From positions 1 to 64,000 of the forward strand of contig NZ_BMMM01000006.1 in the NCBI RefSeq assembly GCF_014645835.1: a stretch of DNA of 64,000 bases. The letters run 5' to 3'. Source of the DNA: Streptomyces albiflavescens (GTDB lineage Bacteria > Actinomycetota > Actinomycetes > Streptomycetales > Streptomycetaceae). Position numbers and translations under genes: made by a program. Positions 34,365 to 42,281 of the stretch are shown piece by piece; position 1 is the first letter of the stretch, and the number at the start of each line of letters is the position of its first letter. The notes under the pieces are model-generated. The model worked only from the letters and a program-made list of their open reading frames with translations, did not search any database and was not told the origin of the DNA.

Positions 34365-35114
34365 TCAGACCGCCTCCTCGCCGGGCGCGGCGTCGAAGCG
34401 GTAGCCGACGCCCCACACCGTCTGGATCAGGCGGGGTCTGGCCGGGTCGTCCTCGACCTTCCCCCGTAGTCGGCGTACGTGGACCGTGACCGTCGACAGG
34501 TCCCCGAAGTCCCAGCCCCAGACCTCGCGCATCAGGTCCTCGCGGCTGAAGGCGCGGCCGGGATGCCGGAGGAAGAAGGCGAGGAGGTCGAACTCCCGGA
34601 TGGTGAGGGCGAGTTCGACGCCATCCTTGGTGGCGCGGCGGGCGGCCGGGGCGACGGTGAGACCGGCCGTGTGCAGGGGCTGCGCGGAGGGGGAGGGCCG
34701 GGTCCGGCGCAGGACGGACTCCACGCGCAGGACCAGTTCCCTGGGGCTGAACGGCTTGGTGACGTAGTCGTCCGCGCCCACCTCCAGGCCCAGGATCCGG
34801 TCGTCCTCGTCACCGCGGGCGGTGAGCATGATGACCGGCACGGGTCCGCGTCCGCGCATCCGCCGGCACACCTCCAGGCCGTCCATGCCGGGCAGCATCA
34901 GGTCCAGGACCACCAGGTCCGGCCGTTGCGCGGCGGCAAGGGCGAGCGCGGCGGGTCCGTCCGCGGCACGGTCCACGACGTAGCCCGCACGGTCGAGATA
35001 CCCGGAGACGACCTCGGCGACGGTCGGGTCGTCGTCCACGACGAGGACGCGCGTCGTGGCCCCGTACCCGCTCGGGGCGGCTCCGGCACCTGGGGCTTCG
35101 TACGGCTGATGCAT
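34365..35114 (-). CDS. OmpR-family response regulator
   Basis: 249 aa. Receiver domain with VLVVDDDPTVAEVVSGYLD, phospho-acceptor Asp in LVVLDLMLPGMDG, VIMLTARGDEDDRI and the conserved Lys in DDYVTKPFSP. C-terminal winged helix with LTIREFDLLAFFLRHPGRAF and VTVHVRRLRGKVEDDP. Cognate regulator of the downstream kinase. The divergent spacer carries two 21-bp direct repeats that are candidate binding sites, suggesting control of the GT2 operon. Confidence 0.92.
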   Translation of the reverse strand: MHQPYEAPGAGAAPSGYGATTRVLVVDDDPTVAEVVSGYLDRAGYVVDRAADGPAALALAAAQRPDLVVLDLMLPGMDGLEVCRRMRGRGPVPVIMLTARGDEDDRILGLEVGADDYVTKPFSPRELVLRVESVLRRTRPSPSAQPLHTAGLTVAPAARRATKDGVELALTIREFDLLAFFLRHPGRAFSREDLMREVWGWDFGDLSTVTVHVRRLRGKVEDDPARPRLIQTVWGVGYRFDAAPGEEAV

Positions 35115-35161
35115 GTGTCCAGCCTCCCACCGGCCGCGGGTCCGTGCCGACCTCCGACCTG

Positions 35162-35232
35162 GACGTCCGTGATTCGTAAGGAGTCCCGACGTCCGTGTCC
35201 GCGACGGGCCCGACGTCCGCGTTTCGTAAGGA
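35162..35232. promoter_or_regulatory. Direct repeats, candidate response-regulator sites
   Basis: GACGTCCG-nnn-TTCGTAAGGA at 35162-35182 and 35212-35232, 50 bases apart, with a partial third TTCGTAGGG at 35260-35268. Located between the response regulator and the divergent GT2 gene. Confidence 0.6.
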
Positions 35233-35263
35233 CCTCAAGTCCGATATTTACCTTTCGCGTTCG

Positions 35264-35269
35264 TAGGGT
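35264..35269 (+). promoter_or_regulatory. -10 box for a leaderless GT2 transcript
   Basis: TAGGGT ends seven bases before GTG 35277, the same geometry as at 31902 and 39181. Confidence 0.55.
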
Positions 35270-35276
35270 GAAGGCC

Positions 35277-36011
35277 GTGACTGCCCATCCCGCCTGTCCC
35301 CCATCGGACCCGGAAGTCGACGTGGTCCTCCCCTGTCTCAACGAGGCCGAAGCCCTGCCCTGGGTGCTCGCCCGCATCCCCCCCGGCTGGCGCGCGCTGG
35401 TCGTCGACAACGGCTCCACGGACGGCTCGGCGGAGCTGGCCCGTGGCCTCGGCGCGACCGTGGTGCGCGAGGCGCGGCGCGGGTTCGGTGCCGCCTGCCA
35501 TGCGGGGCTGACCGCCGCCACCGCGGACATCGTGTGCTTCTGCGACTGCGACGCCTCACTCGACCCGGCCCTCCTCGTCCCGTTCGTCCGCGACGTGCGC
35601 GACGGTGGGGCCGATCTCGTGCTCGGGCGGCGCCGCCCGCAGGGCCGGAGCGCGTGGCCCGCGCACGCCCGGGCGGGCAATCTTGCGCTGGCGCGGATGC
35701 TCCGGCGCCGCACCGGGCTGCGCCTGCACGACCTCGGACCGCTGCGGGCCGCCCGCCGCGAGCCGCTGCTGGGCCTCGGCCTCACCGACCGCCGCAGCGG
35801 CTACCCACTGCAGATGGTCGTCCGGGCCGCCGACGCCGGTTGGCACATCACCGAGCACGACGTTCCGTACCTGCCGCGCACCGGCGTCTCCAAGGTCACC
35901 GGCACCTGGCGGGGCACCTGGCAGGCGGTACGGGACATGCGCCGCGTCCTCGCGGAACCGCCGGCGCACCTCGAGACGCCCGCCCCCTCTCAGGGAGGAA
36001 CCACCCAGTGA
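35277..36011 (+). CDS. GT2 glycosyltransferase
   Basis: 244 aa. GT-A domain: VDVVLPCLNEAEALPWVL, ALVVDNGSTDGSAELA, VCFCDCDASLDPALL and LTDRRSGYPLQMVVRAADAG. Similar to polyprenyl-phosphate or DPM-type transferases, but without a membrane tail. GTG 35277 was chosen for its position after a leaderless-type -10 box. First gene of an overlapping operon (GTGA to the DUF2064 gene, then ATGA to the methyltransferase). Confidence 0.87.
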   Translation: MTAHPACPPSDPEVDVVLPCLNEAEALPWVLARIPPGWRALVVDNGSTDGSAELARGLGATVVREARRGFGAACHAGLTAATADIVCFCDCDASLDPALLVPFVRDVRDGGADLVLGRRRPQGRSAWPAHARAGNLALARMLRRRTGLRLHDLGPLRAARREPLLGLGLTDRRSGYPLQMVVRAADAGWHITEHDVPYLPRTGVSKVTGTWRGTWQAVRDMRRVLAEPPAHLETPAPSQGGTTQ

Positions 36012-36625
36012 CGACTCTCCTCGTCATCGCCAAGGAACCGCGGCCAGGACGGGTCAAGACCCGGCTCACTCCGCCGTTCACGCCCCGGGAAGCCGCGCTG
36101 CTCGCCGAGGCGGCCCTCGTGGACACCCTGCGTACGGTGGCGGCGACGCCCGCGCGGCGTCGCGTGCTGGTGCTGGACGGAGAGCCGGGGGCCTGGCTGC
36201 CGCCCGGCTTCGACGTCCTACCGCAGTGCGCGGGGGGTCTGGACGAGCGGCTGGCCGCGGCCTTCGCCCACTGCGACGGGCCGGCGCTGCTCATCGGCAT
36301 GGACACGCCGCAGGTGACGCCCGAGCTGCTCAGCGTGGACTTCGCCGACTGTGACGCGTACTTCGGGCCGGCCGAGGACGGGGGGTTCTGGGCGCTGGGG
36401 CTTGCGGAGCCCGACCCCGGACTGCTGCGGGGCGTGCCGATGTCCACGCCGACGACGGGGGCGGCGCAGCGTGGGCGGCTCGTCGCCGCGGGGCTGCGGG
36501 TGCGGGATCTGCCCCGCCTGCGGGACGTGGACACGGCCCGCGACGCGGAGTTGGTCGCGGCGGGGGCGCCTCATGGCCGGTTCGCCGCGGAGCTGGCCCG
36601 GGTGCGGGCGGTGAACCACCGATGA
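36008..36625 (+). CDS. DUF2064/TIGR04282-type nucleotidyltransferase-like protein
   Basis: 205 aa. TTLLVIAKEPRPGRVKTRLT at the N-terminus resembles the nucleotide loop of GT-A pyrophosphorylases, and LLIGMDTPQVTPELL plus DAYFGPAEDGGFWALGL give the metal site. Members are annotated as arsenosugar-type glycosyltransferases, but most have no assigned reaction. GTG start overlapping the previous stop. It may supply an activated donor for the neighbouring GT2 protein. Confidence 0.85.
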   Translation: MTTLLVIAKEPRPGRVKTRLTPPFTPREAALLAEAALVDTLRTVAATPARRRVLVLDGEPGAWLPPGFDVLPQCAGGLDERLAAAFAHCDGPALLIGMDTPQVTPELLSVDFADCDAYFGPAEDGGFWALGLAEPDPGLLRGVPMSTPTTGAAQRGRLVAAGLRVRDLPRLRDVDTARDAELVAAGAPHGRFAAELARVRAVNHR

Positions 36626-37494
36626 GCACGGCACCCGGCGTCGGGGCCGAGTTGGAGGTGGGTGCCGGCGCCTGCACGATGCCGCCGCGCCCTCCAGCGC
36701 CACCCCTGGCGGCACGCATGCTCGCGGCCAAGACGGCCACGGCTGCTCCCTGGTCCACGGACCCGTACTCCGACGCGCTCCGTACCGGCCGAGGCCCCCT
36801 CTACCTTCGCCGTGCCGACGGGTGGCTGCTCCCTCTCGACGTAGAGCGGTGGTGTGCGCGGGCCGACGCGGCCGATCTGGAGGCGCTGCGGCGCTGCGAA
36901 GGGGCCGTGCTCGACGTGGGATGCGGGCCGGGGCGGCTGGTCGCCGAGCTTGCGGCGTGGGGGTGGCCCGCGCTCGGGATCGATGTCAGCGAGGCCGCCG
37001 TCGCGCACACGGTGCGGCTCGGCGGGCAGGCGCTGCAGCGCTCCGTCTTCGAGCCGCTCCCCGGTGAGGGCCGCTGGGACACCGGGCTCCTCATCGACGG
37101 CAATGTCGGCATCGGCGGCGACCCGGCCGCCCTGCTGAGCCGGATGTCCCACGTCCTGGCCCCGGGCGGCCTGTTGATCGCCGAGACCGTCCCTGACGTG
37201 GACGTCGACGAATGCGTCGACGTCCACGTCGTCCGCGTCGCCGGCGCCCACGGTGGCGTGGGCCCGGCCTTCCCATGGGCCCGCCTCGGCACCCCGGCCC
37301 TGCTGCGGCACGCGACGCGCGCGGGCTGGCGCCCGGACGGTCAGTGGGCGACCGGCGGCCGCTCCTTCGTCGCCCTGCGCAACCGCCGCAGCCTCCGTAC
37401 GAGGAGCAGCGCCGAGCCGCCGAACAGCACCGCCGTGATCAGCAGCCAGCGGGACAGGAAGTCGTCGCCCGAGAGGACGGTCGCGGACCTGTAA
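36622..37494 (+). CDS. Class I SAM-dependent methyltransferase
   Basis: 290 aa. Motif I AVLDVGCGPGRLVAELAAWG, acidic loop LGIDVSEAAVA, motif IV DTGLLIDGNVGIGGDP and post-motif LAPGGLLIAETVP. ATG overlaps the DUF2064 stop. The family fold should end near VALRN; the last 45 or so codons run antisense through the 3' end of the convergent membrane-protein gene (overlap 37341-37494) and look compositionally random. This suggests the original stop was lost. Substrate unknown; the operon suggests a glycan or glycolipid. Confidence 0.83.
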   Translation: MSTAPGVGAELEVGAGACTMPPRPPAPPLAARMLAAKTATAAPWSTDPYSDALRTGRGPLYLRRADGWLLPLDVERWCARADAADLEALRRCEGAVLDVGCGPGRLVAELAAWGWPALGIDVSEAAVAHTVRLGGQALQRSVFEPLPGEGRWDTGLLIDGNVGIGGDPAALLSRMSHVLAPGGLLIAETVPDVDVDECVDVHVVRVAGAHGGVGPAFPWARLGTPALLRHATRAGWRPDGQWATGGRSFVALRNRRSLRTRSSAEPPNSTAVISSQRDRKSSPERTVADL

Positions 37495-37817
37495 TGGTCC
37501 GCGACCTGCCCGCTGATCAGCGGAAACCACACCAGCAGCAGGAGAGCGGAGAGCGCCGCCGGGACCCGGACGTACACCGTCCACTCCCGGTGGCCGACCC
37601 CGTCCAGCGCCCCCGTGACGGCCCGGTCCGCCCCCGCGTACAGCGGCACCAGCACCAGGTCGTGCAGCACCGCCAAGCCCACGAACCACAGCGCGACCTC
37701 GAACCAGTCGTCGCCGAGCAGTCGCACCGCCGCGTACCCGGCGAGCGCGAACGAGCAGGCGAACAGCAGGATGTGGAGCGGACTGCCCAGCGCGGGCTTT
37801 CCGAACGGCCGTCGCAT
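37341..37817 (-). CDS. Four-helix membrane protein, partner of the molybdoenzyme
   Basis: 158 aa with four hydrophobic helices (LHILLFACSFALAGYAAV, WFEVALWFVGLAVLHDLVLV, AALSALLLLVWFPLI, WLLITAVLFGGSALLLV) and a basic C-terminus. ATG 37817 overlaps the stop of the molybdopterin oxidoreductase gene (ATGA). It may be an electron-transfer or anchoring subunit, but has no evident haem ligands beyond single His residues. The 3' end overlaps the methyltransferase reading frame by 154 bases. Confidence 0.78.
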   Translation of the reverse strand: MRRPFGKPALGSPLHILLFACSFALAGYAAVRLLGDDWFEVALWFVGLAVLHDLVLVPLYAGADRAVTGALDGVGHREWTVYVRVPAALSALLLLVWFPLISGQVADHYRSATVLSGDDFLSRWLLITAVLFGGSALLLVRRLRRLRRATKERPPVAH

Positions 37818-39079
37818 CACAGGTCTCCGAACGTCATCCGGGCCACCCACTTGGTGTTGAGCACGCCGGGCGCGGCGGGAACGATGATGCGCGCCGGGTA
37901 GCCGTGGTCGGGTGTCAGATCCTCGCCGTTGACGAACAGGGCGAGCAGGGAGCGCGGGTCGCGCACCTGGTTGTCGCGCAGGGCGGCCCGGCGGAAGGCC
38001 CCGTGCCGCTGGAGCGACTCCACCAGCACGTCGGGCGCCGCGCCCTCCTCGTACCCGACGAGAGCCGCCAGGTCCCGCAGCCGCACCCCCCGCCACCACT
38101 GGTCGGAGGTCGACCAGCCCTCCACGCAGGCGATGGGCAACGCGGAGCTGTGCAACGGGAGTCGCAGCAGCTCGGCCCGGCTCAGCCGGACCGTCCGGCG
38201 GGGCCCCTCGACGACCAGCCGCCAGGCCTCCCCGCTCGTCTCGCTCGCGCTGATCCCGCGCGAGGCGGCCGTCTTGTTGATCTGGAATCCGGCGGGACCG
38301 GAGCCCGGTTCGGCGCCGCCGTGCGGGGCGAGCAGGGCCGTCTCCCGCAGCGGCCCGTCGAAGCTGTGGCCCGCCGTCGTGGCGAACAGGAGCAGCGAGC
38401 CGCCGCCGACGAACCCGAGGGCACCGCGCCGCGAGACGGTGGGCGGGGCGGGGTCCGGCGCCACCAACTCGCCGCCCTCCTCGTCCCGATGACGCTCGTC
38501 TCCCGGGTGGCGCTCGTCCTTCATGCGGCGCAGAGTGCGTACGGCCATCGGCACCCGCAGCACCGCGTGCGCCACGAACGCGGCGAAGAACACCCACGCG
38601 CCGTAGAAGTGCAGCGGATAGAAGGAGCCGGGGAAGACGTAGTCGAGCTGGACGTTGAGCACGCCCGTCGTGAACTCGAAGAGGGCGCCGCCGACCAGCA
38701 GGAGCAGCGAGATCCGCTCCAGGGCGTGCGCGAGGGACCGGGCCGGCGGCAGCGTGAACAGCTTCGGCACGACCGACCACAGCTTCGCCAGGAGTACCGG
38801 GATCAGGACGATGCCGAGCGTGACGTGGACGCCCTGGGTGAGCCGGTACAGCCAGGACGGGTCGGTCGGCCAGGAGAAGAGATAGAAGCCGAGCAGCCCC
38901 TTGTCCGGGGTCATGTCGTTGACCGGCGACAGGTCCGGGTTGTACGCGGCGTACGACAGGAGACCCGTGACGAACAGCACCGTGATCCCGCCGAGCAGCA
39001 CGACGCCCAGCACGGAGGTGAACCAGGGGCCGCGCAGCGGGCTGCGCCAGAACGCAGGGGAGGAGGGAGACCGTGGCAT
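37817..39079 (-). CDS. Membrane-bound molybdopterin (sulfite-oxidase-fold) oxidoreductase
   Basis: 420 aa. Four N-terminal helices resemble a di-haem cytochrome-b-type membrane domain (SVLGVVLLGGITVLFVTGLL, LYRLTQGVHVTLGIVLIP with His, PLHFYGAWVFFAAFVAHAV with His). An RRGALGFVGGG twin-Arg-like stretch comes next, then a sulfite-oxidase/YedY-type Moco domain (SGEAWRLVVEG, LPIACVEGWSTSDQWWRGV with the Mo-ligand Cys, DHGYPARIIVPA). Predicted extracytoplasmic oxidoreductase passing electrons to the membrane. Start ATG 39079. Substrate unknown; methionine-sulfoxide-type substrates are possible by analogy to MsrP. Confidence 0.86.
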   Translation of the reverse strand: MPRSPSSPAFWRSPLRGPWFTSVLGVVLLGGITVLFVTGLLSYAAYNPDLSPVNDMTPDKGLLGFYLFSWPTDPSWLYRLTQGVHVTLGIVLIPVLLAKLWSVVPKLFTLPPARSLAHALERISLLLLVGGALFEFTTGVLNVQLDYVFPGSFYPLHFYGAWVFFAAFVAHAVLRVPMAVRTLRRMKDERHPGDERHRDEEGGELVAPDPAPPTVSRRGALGFVGGGSLLLFATTAGHSFDGPLRETALLAPHGGAEPGSGPAGFQINKTAASRGISASETSGEAWRLVVEGPRRTVRLSRAELLRLPLHSSALPIACVEGWSTSDQWWRGVRLRDLAALVGYEEGAAPDVLVESLQRHGAFRRAALRDNQVRDPRSLLALFVNGEDLTPDHGYPARIIVPAAPGVLNTKWVARMTFGDL

Positions 39080-39180
39080 GCCCCGACGGTAGGCCGGGAA
39101 CACCCCCCGAACGGGTCCGCAAACCATGACGAAACTCTGACGTCCAGCCCTGCGGGGGCCCCACCGGGCCGCCCCCGGCC

Positions 39181-39186
39181 TAGCGT
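39181..39186 (+). promoter_or_regulatory. -10 box for a leaderless GT-C transcript
   Basis: TAGCGT ends six bases before GTG 39193; no ribosome site is present. The preceding CGGCC context is shared with the box at 31902. Confidence 0.6.
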
Positions 39187-39192
39187 GCCGGT

Positions 39193-40644
39193 GTGAACCG
39201 CGATCTTCCCCGCGACCCCCGCGACTCGCTCCACGGCCTCCGCGACCGTCCCCGCGAACCCGGCGATCTCCCGCGCCACCCCCGCGACCCCCGCGGCCTT
39301 CCCTGCGATCTTCTCCTCGATCTGTCCGCCGCCCTCGCCGCGGCTCTGCTCGTCACGGCGGCCGTCCTGATCGGCAACTCCATCGAGCGCCGCGACGGCA
39401 CACTGCACGTCAGTTGGCCTCCGCTGTACGCCCACTGGGAACCGCATGTCGGCCCCGGCACCGCGGCCGCGATCGTGGTGGCCGTCGCCGTCGTCGCGTA
39501 CGGGCCGCCGCTCGCCGCCCGGCTGCCCTGGCGCGCGCTGCCGTTCGCCGCCTGGGGCACCGCCATGGCGTGGACGTACTCCCTCGCGCTGATCGACGGC
39601 TGGCAGCGCGGGATCGCCGGGCGGCTGACGACCGGGTACGAATATCTGCAGGTCATCAGCCCCGTCAACCGCTTCCACGACATCCCGGCCGCCCTGCGGG
39701 ACTTCACCCACCACATCCTGATCCACTCCCCCGACCACTGGCCCGCGCATGTCGCCGGACATCCCCCCGCGGCCACCCTCACCTTCGTGCTGCTCGACCG
39801 GATCGGGCTGGGCGGCGGGGCCTGGGCGGGCGTCTGGTGCATCACCGTCGGGGCGACGGCGGCCGCCGCGGTCCTCGTCACCGTACGGACGCTGGCCGGG
39901 GAGGCCCTCGCCCGCCGGGCCGCCCCGTTCCTCGTCCTCGCCCCGGCCGCCGTGTGGATGGGCACCTCCGCGGACGGGTACTTCACGGCGGTCGCGGCCT
40001 GGGCCGTCGCGTTCCTCGCCCTCGCGGTCACGGGACACCGGCCCCGGGCGACCGGTCTCGCCTCCGGGCTCCTCTTCGGCCTCACCGCGTATCTCTCGTA
40101 CGGGCTGACGCTGTTCGCGGTGATCGCCTGCGCCGTCCTGCTGCTCGGCCGCCAACGGCTGCAGCCTCTCCCGTACGTCGTCGCCGGACTCGCCGTCGTG
40201 CCGCTGGTATTCACGCTGCTCGGCTTCAACTGGTGGGAGGCGTACCGCCTGCTCGTCACCCGCTACTACGAAGGAGCGGGCGGCATCCGGCCGTACGGCT
40301 ACTGGGTGTGGGCGAACCTCGCGTGCACGGCGCTCATCGTGGGCCCGGCGACGGCGGCGGGCCTGCGCCGGGCGGGTGCGGCCCCCGTGCGCAAGGGCGT
40401 CCGCGGCTGCCTCCGTGACCCCGCGGCCGAACCCCGGCTGTCGCTCCTGGTGTTCGCCGCCCTGCTCGCCCTTCTCGTCGCCGACCTCTCCGGCATGAGC
40501 AAGGCGGAGACGGAGCGCATCTGGCTGCCGTTCGCGATGTGGCTGCTCCCGGCGTGCGCGTTCCTCCCCCGGCCGCGCGCCTGGCTCACCGCACAGGCCA
40601 TCCTCGCCTTGACCCTCAATCACCTGCTGTTCACCGGCTGGTGA
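39193..40644 (+). CDS. GT-C-like polytopic membrane protein
   Basis: 483 aa. A charged N-terminus with Arg/Asp/Pro repeats (about 40 residues) precedes about 11 hydrophobic helices. The extracytoplasmic loop LIHSPDHWPAHVAGHPPAAT and the LTAYLSYGLTLFAVIACAVL helix match mannosyltransferase-like membrane proteins found beside GT2/methyltransferase/molybdoenzyme clusters. Probably a polyprenol-dependent sugar transferase for envelope glycans. GTG start placed by a leaderless -10 box. Divergent from the molybdoenzyme; a decayed gene follows directly. Confidence 0.78.
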   Translation: MNRDLPRDPRDSLHGLRDRPREPGDLPRHPRDPRGLPCDLLLDLSAALAAALLVTAAVLIGNSIERRDGTLHVSWPPLYAHWEPHVGPGTAAAIVVAVAVVAYGPPLAARLPWRALPFAAWGTAMAWTYSLALIDGWQRGIAGRLTTGYEYLQVISPVNRFHDIPAALRDFTHHILIHSPDHWPAHVAGHPPAATLTFVLLDRIGLGGGAWAGVWCITVGATAAAAVLVTVRTLAGEALARRAAPFLVLAPAAVWMGTSADGYFTAVAAWAVAFLALAVTGHRPRATGLASGLLFGLTAYLSYGLTLFAVIACAVLLLGRQRLQPLPYVVAGLAVVPLVFTLLGFNWWEAYRLLVTRYYEGAGGIRPYGYWVWANLACTALIVGPATAAGLRRAGAAPVRKGVRGCLRDPAAEPRLSLLVFAALLALLVADLSGMSKAETERIWLPFAMWLLPACAFLPRPRAWLTAQAILALTLNHLLFTGW

Positions 40645-40649
40645 CGCCG

Positions 40650-40974
40650 CGTCGGACCGGTCGGTCACCGCCCACGGCGCCTACCCCGACGGGCAGGGCG
40701 CCGACATCGCCGCGAACGGACTGGTCGCCCAGTCCAACGGCGACACGGTGGCAGTCCACCAGCCGAACGCGACCCTGTCGGTCCGCACCTACAACACCGG
40801 CGCGACCACGGCCCGACCCCCTTGCGCCGGGCCCCGGACAGCTCCCGGCTCTTCGCCCTCGTGGGGGCGACCAGCGGCTACACCCTCAAGGCGCTCAGCG
40901 ACCCGACGCTGAACAACCCGACCCTGACGGTGAACGCGTCGTCGACCGCCACGCGCGCCAAGCCGCTCCGGTGA
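40650..40974 (+). pseudogene. Frameshifted 3' fragment of a secreted-protein gene
   Basis: One frame reads SVTAHGAYPDGQGADIAANG ... LSVRTYNTGATTA (40664 to about 40808); another continues RAPDSSRLFALVGATSGYTL ... TATRAKPLR to TGA at 40972. Both have strong Streptomyces codon bias and join as one protein only with a frameshift near 40805-40825. There is no start; the 5' end merges into the preceding gene's stop. Parent family not identified. Confidence 0.55.
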
Positions 40975-41096
40975 CGCGCGGGCAGCGCGCTCCGGCCGGT
41001 CGACACGCTCACGGGCCGACCCGCACTCCGCGCGCGGGGGGCATGATCCGCATACGCTCGACGGGCACACCCGCCGAGAGGCTACGGAGGTCCGCA

Positions 41097-42074
41097 ATGC
41101 TCGCGTCCTGGTACGACCGGCAGGGCCCGGCGGCCGACGTGCTCCAGGTCGGCGAGCTGCCCGACCCCGAGCCCGGCCCCGGCGAGGTCCGCGTCCGCGT
41201 GACCGTGTCGGGAGTCAGCCCCGGCGACACCAAGAAGCGGCGCGGCTGGCTCGATTCGTCGATGCCCTTCCCCCGAGTGGTCCCGCACAGCGACGCGGCC
41301 GGTGTCGTCGACGCCGTCGGCGAGGGGATCGACGCACACCGCATCGGGCAGCGGGTGTGGGTGCACGGAGCCCAGTCCTACCGGCCGTTCGGGACCGCGG
41401 CCCAGTACACCGTGGTGCCCGCCCCGCAAGCCGTGCCCCTGCCCGACCACCTCAGCGACGAACTCGGCGCGAGTCTGGGCATCCCCGGGATCACCGCGCA
41501 CCGGTCGGTGTTCGGCGACGGCCCGGTCGACGGCAGGACCGTTCTGGTGCACGGCGTCCTCGGCGGCGTCGGCTCACTGGCCGCGCAACTCGCCCGCTGG
41601 GGCGGTGCGACGGTGATCGGCACCGTGCGGCGCGGCGCGGACCTGGACCACGTCGACCCCCACGTGGTGTCCCACGCCGTCGCCCTCGACCGGGACGACC
41701 CGGCCGAGGCGATCCGCGCGTACGCCCCCGAAGGGGTGCAGCGCGTCGTCGAGGTGGACCTGTCCGACAACGCCGACCTGGACGCCGCGGTCGTCGCGAA
41801 CGACGCGGTCGTCGCCGCCTACGCCACCCGTGACGACCGGCCCCGCCTCCCCTTCTGGCCCCTGCTGTTCCACAACGTGACCCTGCGTCTGCTGGGCAGC
41901 GACGACTTCCCCGCCGAGGCGAAACGACAGGCCGCCCGCGACCTCACCGCCGCGGCCGCCGTCGGCGCCCTCACCGTCGACGTCGGCGAGCGCTACCCGC
42001 TCGACGCGATCGCCCACGCCCACGACCGCGTCGACGCCGGCGTCCGCGGCCGGGTCCTGGTCACCGTCCCCTAG
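41097..42074 (+). CDS. NADPH:quinone-reductase-like oxidoreductase (MDR superfamily)
   Basis: 325 aa. GroES-like domain (MLASWYDRQGPAADVLQVGE, PGEVRVRVTVSGVSPGDTKK) and Rossmann domain (TVLVHGVLGGVGSLAAQLAR). No structural or catalytic zinc cysteines, so it is of the quinone-reductase/zeta-crystallin type. GGAGG lies 6 bases before ATG 41097. The final TAG codon is the first part of the palindromic element that begins at 42068, so the element appears to have been inserted at or near the original stop. Confidence 0.88.
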   Translation: MLASWYDRQGPAADVLQVGELPDPEPGPGEVRVRVTVSGVSPGDTKKRRGWLDSSMPFPRVVPHSDAAGVVDAVGEGIDAHRIGQRVWVHGAQSYRPFGTAAQYTVVPAPQAVPLPDHLSDELGASLGIPGITAHRSVFGDGPVDGRTVLVHGVLGGVGSLAAQLARWGGATVIGTVRRGADLDHVDPHVVSHAVALDRDDPAEAIRAYAPEGVQRVVEVDLSDNADLDAAVVANDAVVAAYATRDDRPRLPFWPLLFHNVTLRLLGSDDFPAEAKRQAARDLTAAAAVGALTVDVGERYPLDAIAHAHDRVDAGVRGRVLVTVP

Positions 42075-42254
42075 GTCCTGTCGTCAAATTCCCGTCGTCC
42101 GCCCGGAGGGCGGGCCCCGCGGCGTCAGGTGCGTGCTCTCGGCGTGCCGGGCACAGGCCCTCGTACTGGATGTACTTGGGTCTGTGCCCGGTGCGGCGAG
42201 AGTGCGTGCATGGCGTCGCGGGGCAGACGGGAATGTGACGACAGGGCCTAGGGG
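42068..42254. mobile_element. MITE-like palindromic element
   Basis: About 185 bases. Ends are inverted repeats: CCCCTAGG then CCTGTCGTCA then ATTCCCGTC on the left, matched on the right with two mismatches over 29 bases. Pairing continues inward (GCCGGGCACAG with CTGTGCCCGG, CGAGAG with CTCTCG) to a GTAC-TGGAT-GTAC tip, so almost the whole element folds into one hairpin. No transposase gene. CTAG at each edge could be a target duplication. It also supplies a stop codon and probably a terminator. Confidence 0.75.
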
Positions 42255-42281
42255 GTTTGTCGTACGTCCTCGACCGGGACG

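Noticed and set aside
42068..42254. Riboswitch or small RNA
   Set aside because: The near-complete self-complementarity with matched ends fits an inverted-repeat mobile element better than a structured regulatory RNA.
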